A DNA stretch of 64,000 bases, from positions 496,001-560,000 of the forward strand of contig NC_079268.1 in assembly GCF_947241705.1 (NCBI RefSeq). The letters are read 5' to 3'. Of this stretch, positions 29,101-38,605 are shown piece by piece. Source of the stretch: Saccharomyces mikatae IFO 1815 (Eukaryota > Ascomycota > Saccharomycetes > Saccharomycetales > Saccharomycetaceae). Under the pieces are notes generated by a model. The model had not been told where the DNA came from and searched no databases. It worked only from the letters and a program-made list of their open reading frames with translations. Each line of letters starts with the position of its first letter. Position 1 is the first letter of the stretch. The position numbers and the translations under genes are program-made.

Positions 29101-29931
29101 GCTCAGTTCAGTAAGTTGGATAAGTTCAGTGATGTATTTCGTTTACTAAGTGTTGTGAGCGCAATGGATTATGTCCCGAGTAAACAGAAAGAAATATTCA
29201 TAAAGAAGAATTTCTTAAGAGGCAAATTAATGGACGAAATAGTTAAGCTAAGGAAGCAGTTAATGTACATCATTAAGTCAAACACATCAAAAGAAAACAT
29301 TGCCGTAGTAGTTAGAAGTGAAGACCTAAAAAGTGACATTCCAAGCGCAATACAAATAAAGCTATTAAAACAAATGATTTGCTCAGGCTTTGTTGATCAT
29401 GTTGCTGTAAGAGCAGATGTTTTATTTCCGGATGATGCAAAAATAACGAACAGGACGTCTATGATCAATATTCCCTATGTTCCTGTTCTGACCACGAGAA
29501 CATCCAATATCGAAAATTGCTTCGTCTATATTCATCCCACCTCAATCTTGAACAATTTGGGGGAAATACCACCAAAATACATGCTATACTATTCATTGCA
29601 TCTGGGTGGAAATAATAAAACAAGAATGAACGCCTTGTGTGACATTGCAAGCACACCGTTAGCAAACATAGCAAGAAAGGGTCTTCTTTTGACATACAGC
29701 AAACCTTTGACTGGCCAAGGTCTGAAAACTATTAATCTATCGCCTACAGAACGTTACTGTTATGTGGTTCCTAGATTTGGATCTAGAGTGGACAACGATC
29801 TTAAAATTGGCTGGGATTTAAATCCTATAGCAGTGCATCAAAGGAAGCAAAATGGCCAATGGACAGTCATTAAGTTTATTACTAGAAAAAGTTTCCAGAC
29901 GATCGGAAACGAAGAAGAAAAAAAGAAATAG
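26140..29931 (+). CDS. ECM16: Ecm16/Dhr1, DEAH-box helicase of the SSU processome
   Basis: The 1263-residue protein (about 1267 in S. cerevisiae) has a charged N-terminal region of about 390 residues with acidic clusters (EEEENQDRSS). A DEAH helicase core follows: motif I GETGSGKTTQ near 412-421, motif Ia TQPRRVAA, motif II DEAH near 515, motif III SAT near 556, motif V TNVAETSLTIPG and motif VI QRSGRAGRTG. The winged-helix, ratchet-like and OB-fold regions of DEAH proteins complete the C-terminus. Dhr1 unwinds U3 snoRNA from pre-18S rRNA after activation by Utp14, during 40S assembly in the nucleolus. PAC and RRPE motifs lie upstream. Confidence 0.97.
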   Translation: MGTYRKRFNEKARSGHMAKLKELKRIRNKQFTRQDENNEEMKKSDSDTCESVIADSNVNADVLKPLTEEEKMMKKRKLQELFTPKESKVSRLKKKRLDKFIEHQLKREERKTIIDKLQNYKIDTSLLTSSKKLGEGRQTKKEEFKEALSLERQGRGSEKTKEVLYEEYESKVWDKDSEAESQEDDDQEDFEASFGTMVEPTDKEENKSSGFIDHRPAKFGGSGFGFGFNNVKVVNKGSKTPKMKYNWRQRVEMEEQKKHGKDEEMDFDTTSEDEDEMEHEEEENQDRSSKDLPEEAEGTNGETSLKESDQKNVGSEFKDWANQEIKKMEGRNQELVTPTLNIDYKPIVREEDLDDGLKETYIPIDENSTRKAFYVKVNRSDEIQKTRIQLPVFGEEHRIMEAIHHNDVVIICGETGSGKTTQVPQFLYEAGFGAEDSPDYPGMVGITQPRRVAAVSMAGRVANELGDHGHKVGYQIRFDSTMKGDKKVKFMTDGVLLREMMHDFKLAKYSSIIIDEAHERNINTDILIGMLSRCVRLRAKQHEENPTEHKRLKLIVMSATLRVSDFSENKSLFPIVPPVLQVDARQFPVSIHFNRRTAFNYTEEAFRKTCKIHQKLPPGAILVFLTGQQEITHMVKRLRKEFPFKKNSQYNKELDTTISKVGVSPKTTDLEAEDIDFSVQVIDQDKFKSAIEYEEHEANNDSGEEGEEEGFEEVLTEEQTANDPLYVLPLYSLLPTKDQMRVFQQPPQGSRLCIVATNVAETSLTIPGVRYVVDCGRCKERKYNESNGVQSFEVGWVSKASANQRSGRAGRTGPGHCYRLYSSAVFEHDFEQFSKPEILRMPVESIVLQMKSMAIHNIVNFPFPTPPDRIALSKAVQLLQYLGALDNKEKITEDGRRMSLFPLSPRFSKMLLVSDEKACLPYIVAIVSVLSVGDPYINEFELGINEISRKLSADEQSDEIDKKVDKSISDMDPELKKELRTKFYKSRAQFSKLDKFSDVFRLLSVVSAMDYVPSKQKEIFIKKNFLRGKLMDEIVKLRKQLMYIIKSNTSKENIAVVVRSEDLKSDIPSAIQIKLLKQMICSGFVDHVAVRADVLFPDDAKITNRTSMINIPYVPVLTTRTSNIENCFVYIHPTSILNNLGEIPPKYMLYYSLHLGGNNKTRMNALCDIASTPLANIARKGLLLTYSKPLTGQGLKTINLSPTERYCYVVPRFGSRVDNDLKIGWDLNPIAVHQRKQNGQWTVIKFITRKSFQTIGNEEEKKK

Positions 29932-30234
29932 TGCCTTAGTATCCTAGAGCTCGATTAGTATTACATATCAATATATAGAGATAATAAATTAACGATACTG
30001 TGGTTAAAAATGATAGTAAATATATAGTACTTTCACTCTCCAAAGTTCGCAATATTCCTTTCGCAACAATAACCAAAAAAGATCATCTTACACGCTATAA
30101 TCACTTAGTACGTTATTTTTCTAGTGAACAAAAATAAGAACTTGTTAGGCAATAATAAATGGAATCTCATCGAACCAATTTAAAGTGAATTACAGATCCA
30201 TTGTATTAGGTAAGTTCATCAGGAGACTTGTAGA

Positions 30235-33200
30235 ATGGAGTACAGATATAACGCGTTTAATGATACTCCGCGAGGAAATCATTGGATCGGCAATTCTGCG
30301 TCCGGATCATCACACCCATCTTATAGTAATCGCTCTAAAATAAGCGCAACACGACGTTTCCAATACGAAGATGATGAGCCTAGTGAAGGAAATCGAGCTC
30401 TAAGCCCAAAAAAATTTAAGAATACTGGAAGTGATTCAAGCGATAAAAAATCAAAGATATATGAACGCAACAGCAAAGACCGCCACATTAGTGGTGATAA
30501 AAAGGTCGATACTCATTCATTACCCTTAATATCAACTAACGTTTTAGAGATTTCCAAACAAAGAACACTTGCGGTGATATTATTCCTGATCATTCAATGT
30601 TACAAAATATATGATCTGGTAATACTTAAATCTGGGCTGCCACTTCCGGGTTTGTTGTTTAAGAATTATCGATTTAACTTCGTATCCAAATATTTCATAA
30701 TTGATTCTTTATTCCTGTATGTTTTGCCATCTTTTAACATTCCTAAACTGACCTTCAAACCATGGATGGTGTATCTCCAGATCTTGGCCATGATACTACT
30801 GAACATTTTTATATCAAGCGATCATGAGTTCATTTTGGTTTCATTAGTTTTGACCACTTGGAGGAAACTTCACGCGAGAGAACTCAGCGTAACAGGCTCG
30901 GCCATCAATCACCATCGTATTGTTGATTCATCTTCCCATTTCAAAGGTGCTCTAACAATCAAGATCCTACCTGAAAATACAGCTATGTTCAACCCTCTTC
31001 ATGAATCATACTGTTTACCTATGGACACCAATCTTTTTAAAGTTAGCTCTATTGACGTACCCATTAGAATAAATTCAACCGAAGAGATTGATTTCATCGA
31101 ATTAGAATATAGAGATCTTTACACGAATGCAGTAGAACTACGTTCCTTGAGTAAGAAAGACTTCAGAATCATCAATAACCCTAAATCTCTACTTAAAAAA
31201 GAAAATTCGGTCCTAAAAACTCATTCAAACGATTTTGAGGAAGATAGCACAATTCGTTATTTGGCTTTAACCCTTCAAGACACTGGCTTTTATCAAATAA
31301 AAAAAATTGTTGACTCCAAGAAATTAAACTTGAAAATCCACCAATCACACTTGATTGTTCCCCACTGTCCAATTGCATCAATAACTGGGGCTGGAAATAA
31401 TGATAGGTGTATTGGTGATTCGGATAATATTTCTCTTGAAATTCAAGGTGTACCTCCAATGAAGTTAGCATATTCTAAGATTGTTAATGGTCAAAGGTTC
31501 ACATATGTAGATTCCAGCCTGCAACCAGAATATTTTGAGTCTCCCTTACAATCAAGTAAACCCAGACAAAGTTTTACTCAAGAAGAACTAAACGATTTGA
31601 AATGGGGTAGAAGCCAGCCTGTTAATATTAATTTAGATTCTCTGATTACCCAGGATGGTAAGTATGCATATAACGTTGACAAAATAATTGATGGCCTGGG
31701 TAATGTAGTAGATTTTACATCTCTTCCTGAAGATTTAAGAAAACGTTATGATTTATCCTATGATTTTAATGTTCATGGAATCCCACGCGCAGCTCTAGAG
31801 GAAAGATTTGATCCTAAATCACCCACGAAACGTTCTATTGCCATTGTCTTAGAAGAAATCAAAAACTGGACATCAGATATTCCATATGTTATAAGCATGT
31901 CATATACTGGCTCACAAGATGAGGCGAAAAAGAAAATGAATATTACTACGAATTCTTTAGCTAAAGTGTTTCAAGCCGATCTTCCGGGTTTGTATAATTT
32001 AGAATACGTCGAATCTAAGTTTTGTCCCGGTGTGATTATTGGTAAATCGAACGTTCTAGTCACTATGCCAGTTGCACCTACTATGGAAGTTAAATCTTTC
32101 CCGATATTGGACCAATGTGTCGGACAAGTTGGCCTGAATTTCGAGCTATCTTTTACTGGTGCTCCACCGTACTATTATAACACCAAAATTTACAAGCTTG
32201 AAAATGGTGAAAGAAAGCTATACGATGCAAAGAGACATACATCCGAAGGTACCAGAAATCACTTCAGCTATAGTCCACCTAAGGAAGGTAATTATGAAAT
32301 TGTGTTTAACAATGTTTCTAATAAATTATTCACGGAGCCAATTAAATTAGAACCTGTTGAAGATTATACGTTCAAAACCTCAATGAGAGTAAAACCAAGC
32401 GCAGCATTAAAATCACAGCATGATTTAAAACTTTGTTTGGGTGACCACAGCACTGTTCCTGTTGCCCTAAAAGGACAAGCTCCTTTCACGTTAACATATG
32501 ACATCATAGAAACATTCTCGAGCAAGAGGAAGACATATGAAATCAAAGAAATCAAAAGCAATGAATATGTCATTAAAACTCCAGATTTTACTACCGGTGG
32601 TGATTATATCCTATCTTTAGTTTCTATTAAGGATTCTACTGGGTGTCTAGTTGGACTCAGCCAATCGGATGCTAAGATACAGGTGAGAAGGGATATTCCA
32701 TCTGCGGCTTTCAATTTTTTTGAGCCTGTCAAAGAAGTCAGAATTAAGCATGGTTCTGTTACCGAAATACCACTCAAACTAAGTGGGGAGGGGCCATTTA
32801 CCGTTAAATTTAAACACATGGATTACAATGAAAACTTTCTGAAAGAATTTGAAAACAAATTTCAGAATAGTTACAAACCGGCCTTGAAAGTCACTGAAGA
32901 AGGACTTTACCAATTGGTTGACATTCGTGACTCAAGTTGTCAAGGTAAAGTGATTAACCAAAATAGCGTGTATAAGGTGTCTTTCTTGAAGAGGCCAAGC
33001 TTTACCATCCAAGATAATCATCATATAACAAAATTGACGAACAACCTATTTACCAAAGAAGAAGTCTGTCAAGGGATGGAGGGTACCGTTGATTTGGCTC
33101 TATTTGGCTCTCCGCCGTTTATATTAGAATACGATTTGATGGCACCCAATGGCCATATTTCCTCAAAAAAGATTCAGGTGGCAACTAGATATGCTTCGCT

Positions 33201-34248
33201 AAAACTGCCTAATCAAGTTCCTGGAGAATATATAACTACAATTAAGGCTATTTTTGATGGCAATTATGGTGAGGCCGACATACATTTTAAAGAACATCAG
33301 TCTGAACTTGTAATCAAACAAACCGTACATCCCATTCCAGATGTTGTATTTGCTGACGGAGGTAAAACCTTGCGTGCATGTGCTGCTAATGTGGGTCAAA
33401 TCTCATTTTTGGAAGCGATAGATTTAAAGTTTTTGCAAGGAGAAAGCCCATTCTCAATAACTTTTAGCGTCTATCACGAAAGTACTAGTCGAACAGACCA
33501 ATATACCATTGACAACATTGACTCAGAAAATTTCACATTCGAAAAGCTATACGAAGGCATGAAGTTGGGCAACCATGCCATAAGTATTGATTCTGTTACT
33601 GACGCAAATGGCTGCGTCAATAATGTTATATCCGGCTCGCGTAACCAAATTTTGGTGTCAATTACTGATGCACCAAAGATACACATATTAGATCCTTCCA
33701 CAGAGTACTGTGTAGGGGATTACGTCGCTTATCAACTAAATGGTGTAGCACCATTTATGATCAAGTATGAATTCAATGGTATTCCGCTGAAATCTAAAGA
33801 GCGCAGTTCACAGTTTGTCCGATTGGCATCTGAACCGGGTGTTATATCCATCACCTCTTTACAGGATTCATCGTCTCAATGCATCGTAGACTTTACGAAA
33901 CCAGGTTCGAAGAGTGAGTTTGATGATTTATCCTTAAACATACATCCAATTCCTTCCGTAACTGTTTCTCAAGGAAACTATATCACTGAAGACATTCACG
34001 AGGGTGATCAGGCTGAAGTGATCTTTTCATTCGAAGGTACACCTCCTTTCTCTTTAACTTATGTAAGGACAGAAGAAACGGATGGAAAGCACGGCAAAAA
34101 GAGGTCGCAGGTTGTTGAAACGCACAAAGTCACTGATATATATTCCCATGAATACAAGGTAGTCACAAGTCTGCAAGGTACCTACGAGGCTATTGAAATT
34201 ACAGATGCCTTTTGTTTTGCCAAGAATGATCTCTTTTTCAATAATTAA
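30235..34248 (+). CDS. POM152: Pom152, membrane-ring nucleoporin
   Basis: The 1337 residues equal the S. cerevisiae length. The short cytosolic N-terminus is Ser/Lys-rich. Hydrophobic segments near residues 108-130, 155-172 and 178-200 (WMVYLQILAMILLNIFI) give the membrane anchor. The remaining about 1100 residues are lumenal and consist of repeated Ig-like domains, seen as recurring G.PPF.L.Y units (GVPPMKLAYS, GAPPYYYNT, GQAPFTLTYD, GSPPFILEYD, GESPFSITFS, GVAPFMIKYE, GTPPFSLTYV) each about 100 residues apart. Pom152 forms the lumenal ring around the nuclear pore complex with Pom34 and Ndc1. The regular repeat spacing is intact. Confidence 0.97.
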   Translation: MEYRYNAFNDTPRGNHWIGNSASGSSHPSYSNRSKISATRRFQYEDDEPSEGNRALSPKKFKNTGSDSSDKKSKIYERNSKDRHISGDKKVDTHSLPLISTNVLEISKQRTLAVILFLIIQCYKIYDLVILKSGLPLPGLLFKNYRFNFVSKYFIIDSLFLYVLPSFNIPKLTFKPWMVYLQILAMILLNIFISSDHEFILVSLVLTTWRKLHARELSVTGSAINHHRIVDSSSHFKGALTIKILPENTAMFNPLHESYCLPMDTNLFKVSSIDVPIRINSTEEIDFIELEYRDLYTNAVELRSLSKKDFRIINNPKSLLKKENSVLKTHSNDFEEDSTIRYLALTLQDTGFYQIKKIVDSKKLNLKIHQSHLIVPHCPIASITGAGNNDRCIGDSDNISLEIQGVPPMKLAYSKIVNGQRFTYVDSSLQPEYFESPLQSSKPRQSFTQEELNDLKWGRSQPVNINLDSLITQDGKYAYNVDKIIDGLGNVVDFTSLPEDLRKRYDLSYDFNVHGIPRAALEERFDPKSPTKRSIAIVLEEIKNWTSDIPYVISMSYTGSQDEAKKKMNITTNSLAKVFQADLPGLYNLEYVESKFCPGVIIGKSNVLVTMPVAPTMEVKSFPILDQCVGQVGLNFELSFTGAPPYYYNTKIYKLENGERKLYDAKRHTSEGTRNHFSYSPPKEGNYEIVFNNVSNKLFTEPIKLEPVEDYTFKTSMRVKPSAALKSQHDLKLCLGDHSTVPVALKGQAPFTLTYDIIETFSSKRKTYEIKEIKSNEYVIKTPDFTTGGDYILSLVSIKDSTGCLVGLSQSDAKIQVRRDIPSAAFNFFEPVKEVRIKHGSVTEIPLKLSGEGPFTVKFKHMDYNENFLKEFENKFQNSYKPALKVTEEGLYQLVDIRDSSCQGKVINQNSVYKVSFLKRPSFTIQDNHHITKLTNNLFTKEEVCQGMEGTVDLALFGSPPFILEYDLMAPNGHISSKKIQVATRYASLKLPNQVPGEYITTIKAIFDGNYGEADIHFKEHQSELVIKQTVHPIPDVVFADGGKTLRACAANVGQISFLEAIDLKFLQGESPFSITFSVYHESTSRTDQYTIDNIDSENFTFEKLYEGMKLGNHAISIDSVTDANGCVNNVISGSRNQILVSITDAPKIHILDPSTEYCVGDYVAYQLNGVAPFMIKYEFNGIPLKSKERSSQFVRLASEPGVISITSLQDSSSQCIVDFTKPGSKSEFDDLSLNIHPIPSVTVSQGNYITEDIHEGDQAEVIFSFEGTPPFSLTYVRTEETDGKHGKKRSQVVETHKVTDIYSHEYKVVTSLQGTYEAIEITDAFCFAKNDLFFNN

Positions 34249-34528
34249 GTATCACATGAAAATTAGATGGAAGATTTCTTTCCCGTAATATTCTTGTACG
34301 ATTAAAATGTATAATATATCTCTGTACATCAATATTAAAATACTAAAGAAAGCGAAAAGATTCTTGAATTGTTCCATTCTTTGAAATGCTCAAGTTATTT
34401 GATCTAGTTAGGTCACTTCACAATGATTCAACATAGGGTTAGTGTGAAAAGAAAAAGAAAAAAAGTGCCGACACTTACTTATATTTCCATATTAAAAAGG
34501 GTATCAAAAGCAGCAGCAGAAAACCTCA

Positions 34529-35437
34529 ATGACTTATCCAAAAAGAATACCTGTAAATGCGTGGTCTGATGTCCTTAGGGTAGCAAAGCCCCTGATTATC
34601 ACTTTCGATGCGTATAATACACTATATGCTACAAAACTTCCGGTTATGGAACAATACTGCATGGTTGGACGTAAATATGGTATCAAGGCTAATCCTTCAA
34701 CATTAACGAAGAATTTCCCACATGTTTTCAAGAAATTGAAGGAGGATTATCCTCAGTACGGAAAATTCTCTAACATTAAGCCCGAAGAATGGTGGTCTAT
34801 TTTGATTAGGAACCTCTTTGCACCGAATGAAATCCCCAATGAGATGATAAGTGAAATATTGATGCGGTTTTCGGGCTTCGAATCGTATTTTGTTTATCCA
34901 GATTTGGTCAGGTTCTTGAAGAGTTTGAAATCAAGATATCCTAATATTATATTAGGAATAATAAGCAATACAGATCCAATTTTTTACAAGCTGTTGAAGA
35001 ATATTGGATTGTATGAAACCTTTGCTGATAAAATCTACTTGTCATATGAGCTTGACCTGACTAAGCCTGATAAGGCAATATTTCAACATGCGCTTGATGA
35101 TATCATATATAAACACCCTTATTTACTAAAATCGTACTCCAAGGAAGAAATTCTACAGCATTGCTTCCATATTGGAGATGAGTTAAACAATGATCTTGAA
35201 GGGGCAGTAGCTGCCGGTTGGACGGGTATACTTTTGGATAGAAATGATAAATATGGATATTTATCAAAGTCGATTAGTGAAGCAGCCAGAGACGAATACA
35301 AACTGTCAATTGATAAAATAGATAACAATTCAATAAACACTTGGGAAGCCAGTACTAAACAAACCGATACGTTACAGCTGAGTGAAAAAAAATACGTCGT
35401 TTCAAATTTCGAGGTTTTAAAGGAACTATTTCCATGA
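34529..35437 (+). CDS. DPI35: Dpi35, HAD-superfamily protein (HDHD3-like)
   Basis: The 302-residue product carries all four haloacid dehalogenase-type motifs: FDAYNTLY (motif I nucleophile Asp, residues about 26-33), GIISNTD (motif II), TKPD (motif III Lys) and HIGDELNNDLEGAVAAGWTGI (motif IV). The DAYNT form, with Tyr in place of the second Asp of DxDxT, resembles the haloacid-dehalogenase subgroup more than classic phosphatases, so the substrate is uncertain. The S. cerevisiae orthologue YMR130W is linked to mitochondria and to defects in mtDNA inheritance. First ATG used; frame intact. Confidence 0.92.
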   Translation: MTYPKRIPVNAWSDVLRVAKPLIITFDAYNTLYATKLPVMEQYCMVGRKYGIKANPSTLTKNFPHVFKKLKEDYPQYGKFSNIKPEEWWSILIRNLFAPNEIPNEMISEILMRFSGFESYFVYPDLVRFLKSLKSRYPNIILGIISNTDPIFYKLLKNIGLYETFADKIYLSYELDLTKPDKAIFQHALDDIIYKHPYLLKSYSKEEILQHCFHIGDELNNDLEGAVAAGWTGILLDRNDKYGYLSKSISEAARDEYKLSIDKIDNNSINTWEASTKQTDTLQLSEKKYVVSNFEVLKELFP

Positions 35438-35565
35438 ACACTGTACTCATCACAATGGCAATTATGTATTAAAGATACTTTTCATGTCTGCTATTTATTT
35501 ATCTGAGTTGATTTGTTTATTGTTAATATACCATGTTTTAATGTATGATCTATGTAGTATACAAT

Positions 35566-37095
35566 TTAGACACTGATTGTTTTCCAGACGTTCAAACCAT
35601 CAGTACCGGTACTTACCAAACAACCTGGAATTTGCTTGTGCCATTTGACATCTTTAACTTCCTTTTGCCAATGAACAAATAATAACTGCGGTGGGATTTC
35701 CTGTAACTCTTTTGTTTCAGCGGTTTGTTGTTTAATTTCTTCATCATCGGCTTCCACAGATAAATCCCATAAAGTTACAGTGTTATCTTCTGAACCTACT
35801 GCAACAATAGATTCATCTAATGGGTTGAATGCAATAGAAGTAATGGCTCCCTTATGGAAGTCATATTGAGCAACTGGCTGAACACTGTCAGCATTACTTG
35901 GTGTAAACTGTCTCAGATCCCATACACCCCAGGTACCATTGTCGTCACCACTTGCAAGCAAATAACCTATTTTGTCACTCCAACTTATGACGTTTACATC
36001 AGTGTTAGAAGCCTTAACAGAGATGGCTGGCTTATGTTTTTTTGATCTTGTATCCCAAATCCTTATATATCCATCACAACCTGCTGTTGCAAAAACCGTT
36101 GATTCTGAGCGAGACCACTGGATGTCTTCTATGGATTTATTGTTTGAAACAGTAAATGGCTGTTTATCAGTCACCCATCTGGAAGTGTGCCTTTGAGTGA
36201 AATATACCTGTCCTGAACAATCACCTGATAATAAAGAGCCAGTCTTGATCAATGGTGACCAATCTAACCCATAACCTTCAACATTTCCGTGATTTTTGAC
36301 GGTATGAATAGGACGCTTAGCGGACTTTGGGATTTGATAACCTGGTGTAGCAAAAGCTTTGCTTTGTGGAGCTAAATCATATATATAGACATCACCATTT
36401 TCACTCATTGTAGCAGTTAGTACCTCTTGATTAGATACGGCGAATGGAGAAACCTTTAGTCTATTAGTTGTATCTCTCAGTGGTATATTTTCGTTCTCAA
36501 TAATGGGGTCTATATCATCATCATCCTCCTCCTCATCTTCTTCTTCATTTTCGTCTTTCAAAAGTGTCTTCGTTAAATTAGAAAGTGCCAAGACCATTAG
36601 CTCATTTTCCTTTTTTCTCGAAGATTGAGTGGCTGTGGTTAACAGAATAGACTGTGGATAGTTTCTACGTTCAGATCCTAATGTATCTGGAATGACGTCT
36701 AGTGTCAGACATGGCCATGGCATGTTGACATTATGTAGCATTTCATAAACGGTAGGATCGGCCTCAAGAACTTCATCTGGACCTAACGGACGAGACATAT
36801 GAGGCAAGTATAGCTCCTGAATCTTCTCTTTGTTGTCTTCAGACTGGTCCTTTTGTACTAAAGTTTCAGCTTCTTCTTGCTTTTTCTTAAGGTCATCTTC
36901 GTCATTAATTTCATCATCACCATCAATTTCAATAATTTCACCATCACTATCAAACTCGTCGCTCAATTGTTCTTCTAGATTATTCATAGGAGCATCTTGT
37001 TCTCCAGATGTAGAAAAAACAGGGACAGAATTAAAGTCCTTCTTAGCGGAGACTACTCTATCTTGCTCGTCAGCTTCAATGGACCTTTTTGACAT
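35566..37095 (-). CDS. RRB1: Rrb1, dedicated chaperone of ribosomal protein Rpl3
   Basis: This WD40 protein has 509 residues (511 in S. cerevisiae). Strongly acidic stretches lie near residues 44-75 ([20 protein letters not shown]) and 182-196 ([13 protein letters not shown]), typical for binding a basic ribosomal protein. The propeller occupies about residues 235-509, with WD repeats such as [20 protein letters not shown] then IRIWDTRS, and [20 protein letters not shown] then [10 protein letters not shown]. Rrb1 (GRWD1 in humans) binds nascent Rpl3 and brings it into pre-60S particles; essential in S. cerevisiae. The promoter has PAC and RRPE motifs, as expected for a biogenesis factor. Confidence 0.97.
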   Translation of the reverse strand: MSKRSIEADEQDRVVSAKKDFNSVPVFSTSGEQDAPMNNLEEQLSDEFDSDGEIIEIDGDDEINDEDDLKKKQEEAETLVQKDQSEDNKEKIQELYLPHMSRPLGPDEVLEADPTVYEMLHNVNMPWPCLTLDVIPDTLGSERRNYPQSILLTTATQSSRKKENELMVLALSNLTKTLLKDENEEEDEEEDDDDIDPIIENENIPLRDTTNRLKVSPFAVSNQEVLTATMSENGDVYIYDLAPQSKAFATPGYQIPKSAKRPIHTVKNHGNVEGYGLDWSPLIKTGSLLSGDCSGQVYFTQRHTSRWVTDKQPFTVSNNKSIEDIQWSRSESTVFATAGCDGYIRIWDTRSKKHKPAISVKASNTDVNVISWSDKIGYLLASGDDNGTWGVWDLRQFTPSNADSVQPVAQYDFHKGAITSIAFNPLDESIVAVGSEDNTVTLWDLSVEADDEEIKQQTAETKELQEIPPQLLFVHWQKEVKDVKWHKQIPGCLVSTGTDGLNVWKTISV

Positions 37096-37194
37096 TATGT
37101 CGTCGTTTCCGTATTGATTGAAAAAATGTGAGCTGGTAGTATAGTTATTTACTTACACACTTCAGCAATACAATCCCTATATAAAAATGATCAT

Positions 37195-37257
37195 CTCATC
37201 GCTGATTTCAATGGGATTTTATTTTCAATATTCTTCGCCGGAGGGAAAAATTTTTCA
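37195..37257 (-). promoter_or_regulatory. PAC and RRPE motifs upstream of RRB1
   Basis: CTCATCGC (37195-37202, GCGATGAG in gene direction) and AAAAATTTTTCA (37246-37257) lie 100-160 bp upstream of the RRB1 start. Order and spacing are typical of rRNA and ribosome-biogenesis regulon promoters. Confidence 0.75.
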
Positions 37258-37350
37258 CGGCTCAAATGAAAAAAGAAACGCGATCATTGTAACAAGGATA
37301 AAGAGCACACATGGTATACTATTCTAGGCTTGGCTATGTTATGGAGATGA

Positions 37351-37968
37351 TCACGTTTCCAGCAGTGTATCTTTTATGAAGTCATCGTTCGCCTTCTTCT
37401 TCTTGTTCTTTTTCTCTAGCCTTCTTAGCTTTTCATCTTCAATAAGATTCAACCTATTGGAGTCAATATAGTTTACAAAAAATTCAGCATTTTTGGTCTT
37501 CTTTGCCTCATTAAGTGTAGCTTCTACATTATTAAATAGTTCTACCCTTGTCTTGACCAATCTATTTAGTATTTTATTATCTCTTGCTCCGCATTCCATT
37601 TTTTTACACTGTCTTAAAGATTTAAAAGATACTTCACCAGGATTCATGTATTTGTTCTTCCTCAGGTTATGCCAGGGTGTGATCAAGATGGTGCATTGTG
37701 GCATTTTATTTCCTTGAATCGATTCTGATTTGCACAGCTGCAAACAGTCATGTACTACTTCTTGGGGTACATCATCAATTGATTTCTCATGTGGATGTAA
37801 TTTTAAATAAACATGACCACTTGAGTACTTATCAGCGTGAAACCAAACATAATTCAACTCTTTATAGCTCCATTTGATTAGCAGATCGTTTTCAAATTTA
37901 TCTTTACCGGTTACAATTTGGTAGGGTACTGAATACTCAGTTGGTTTTGATTCATAGAAATACACCAT
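37351..37968 (-). CDS. JLP2: Jlp2, NFACT-R/CCDC25-family protein
   Basis: Beginning at MVYFYESKPTEYSV gives 205 residues (about 208 in S. cerevisiae); the 12 upstream in-frame codons are not supported. The family domain (DUF814, shared with CCDC25 and the NFACT-R part of Rqc2/Tae2) covers about residues 1-150: WKS-type core IKWSYKELNYVWFHADKYSS, GHVYLKLHP, ILITPWHNLRKN and MNPGEVSFKS. A lysine-rich coiled tail ends the protein (EDEKLRRLEKKNKKKKAND). Function in yeast is poorly defined; RNA or translation links are inferred from the family. It diverges from REC114 across a 637-bp interval. Confidence 0.93.
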   Translation of the reverse strand: MVYFYESKPTEYSVPYQIVTGKDKFENDLLIKWSYKELNYVWFHADKYSSGHVYLKLHPHEKSIDDVPQEVVHDCLQLCKSESIQGNKMPQCTILITPWHNLRKNKYMNPGEVSFKSLRQCKKMECGARDNKILNRLVKTRVELFNNVEATLNEAKKTKNAEFFVNYIDSNRLNLIEDEKLRRLEKKNKKKKANDDFIKDTLLET

Positions 37969-38605
37969 GTTTACTGAAAAGTTTGAATTGAAATCCAACA
38001 CCAAAAACTTTATTGGTCTGTGTTCTACGGTTAAGTGTTGATCAGTATTCTCCCTTAAACTATGTTCTGTTGTTTTCTAAGAGGTTCAATGTTTTCACTT
38101 CTTTGTTGTTGTTTTTTTGTTTCTTTACCAAGATTAATTTTTGTATTCTGTATTCGGACCTAAACATAAAATGGCAATAAACAGTACATCATACACACAA
38201 TGAATGTTTTCACACTGCAATAAAAGTTTTTACAGACACGCTAGCTTTTGAATCTGAAGATATCTGTGTTCTTTATTGTCTTATAAAGTGACAAACAAAA
38301 TGATTTCAAATCTTCTGTATGAATAGTAGTCCGGTTCACTATACCGCCTCCCCATTAAGGACACAGTTATTACAAGTATTGAACTCGCTTGATGAAATAA
38401 TTCTCAATGTTTTAAATATCCAGTAAAAATACTAGTAAATAGTTGAAGACGAAATAATTTTAAAAACTCTTGAAACAATGTCATTTCTTTTACCTATCAT
38501 GACTCCCGCTGTAAGTTGGGCGGCTAACTCATGAAGAGTAGAAAAAAAAGGTGTAAACAAATTATCACATCAAAGTAACAAGAAGCCCAAACAAGGAAGA
38601 AAACG
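37969..38605. other. Divergent JLP2/REC114 intergenic region
   Basis: About 640 bp of AT-rich sequence between two divergent genes. The only site I can support is a URS1-like motif at 38517-38525 near REC114. Confidence 0.5.
38517..38525 (+). promoter_or_regulatory. URS1-like element (Ume6 site) upstream of REC114
   Basis: TGGGCGGCT differs by one base from the URS1 core TCGGCGGCT and lies 80 bp upstream of the REC114 start. Early meiotic genes are typically controlled by Ume6 through URS1, so the site fits. Confidence 0.6.
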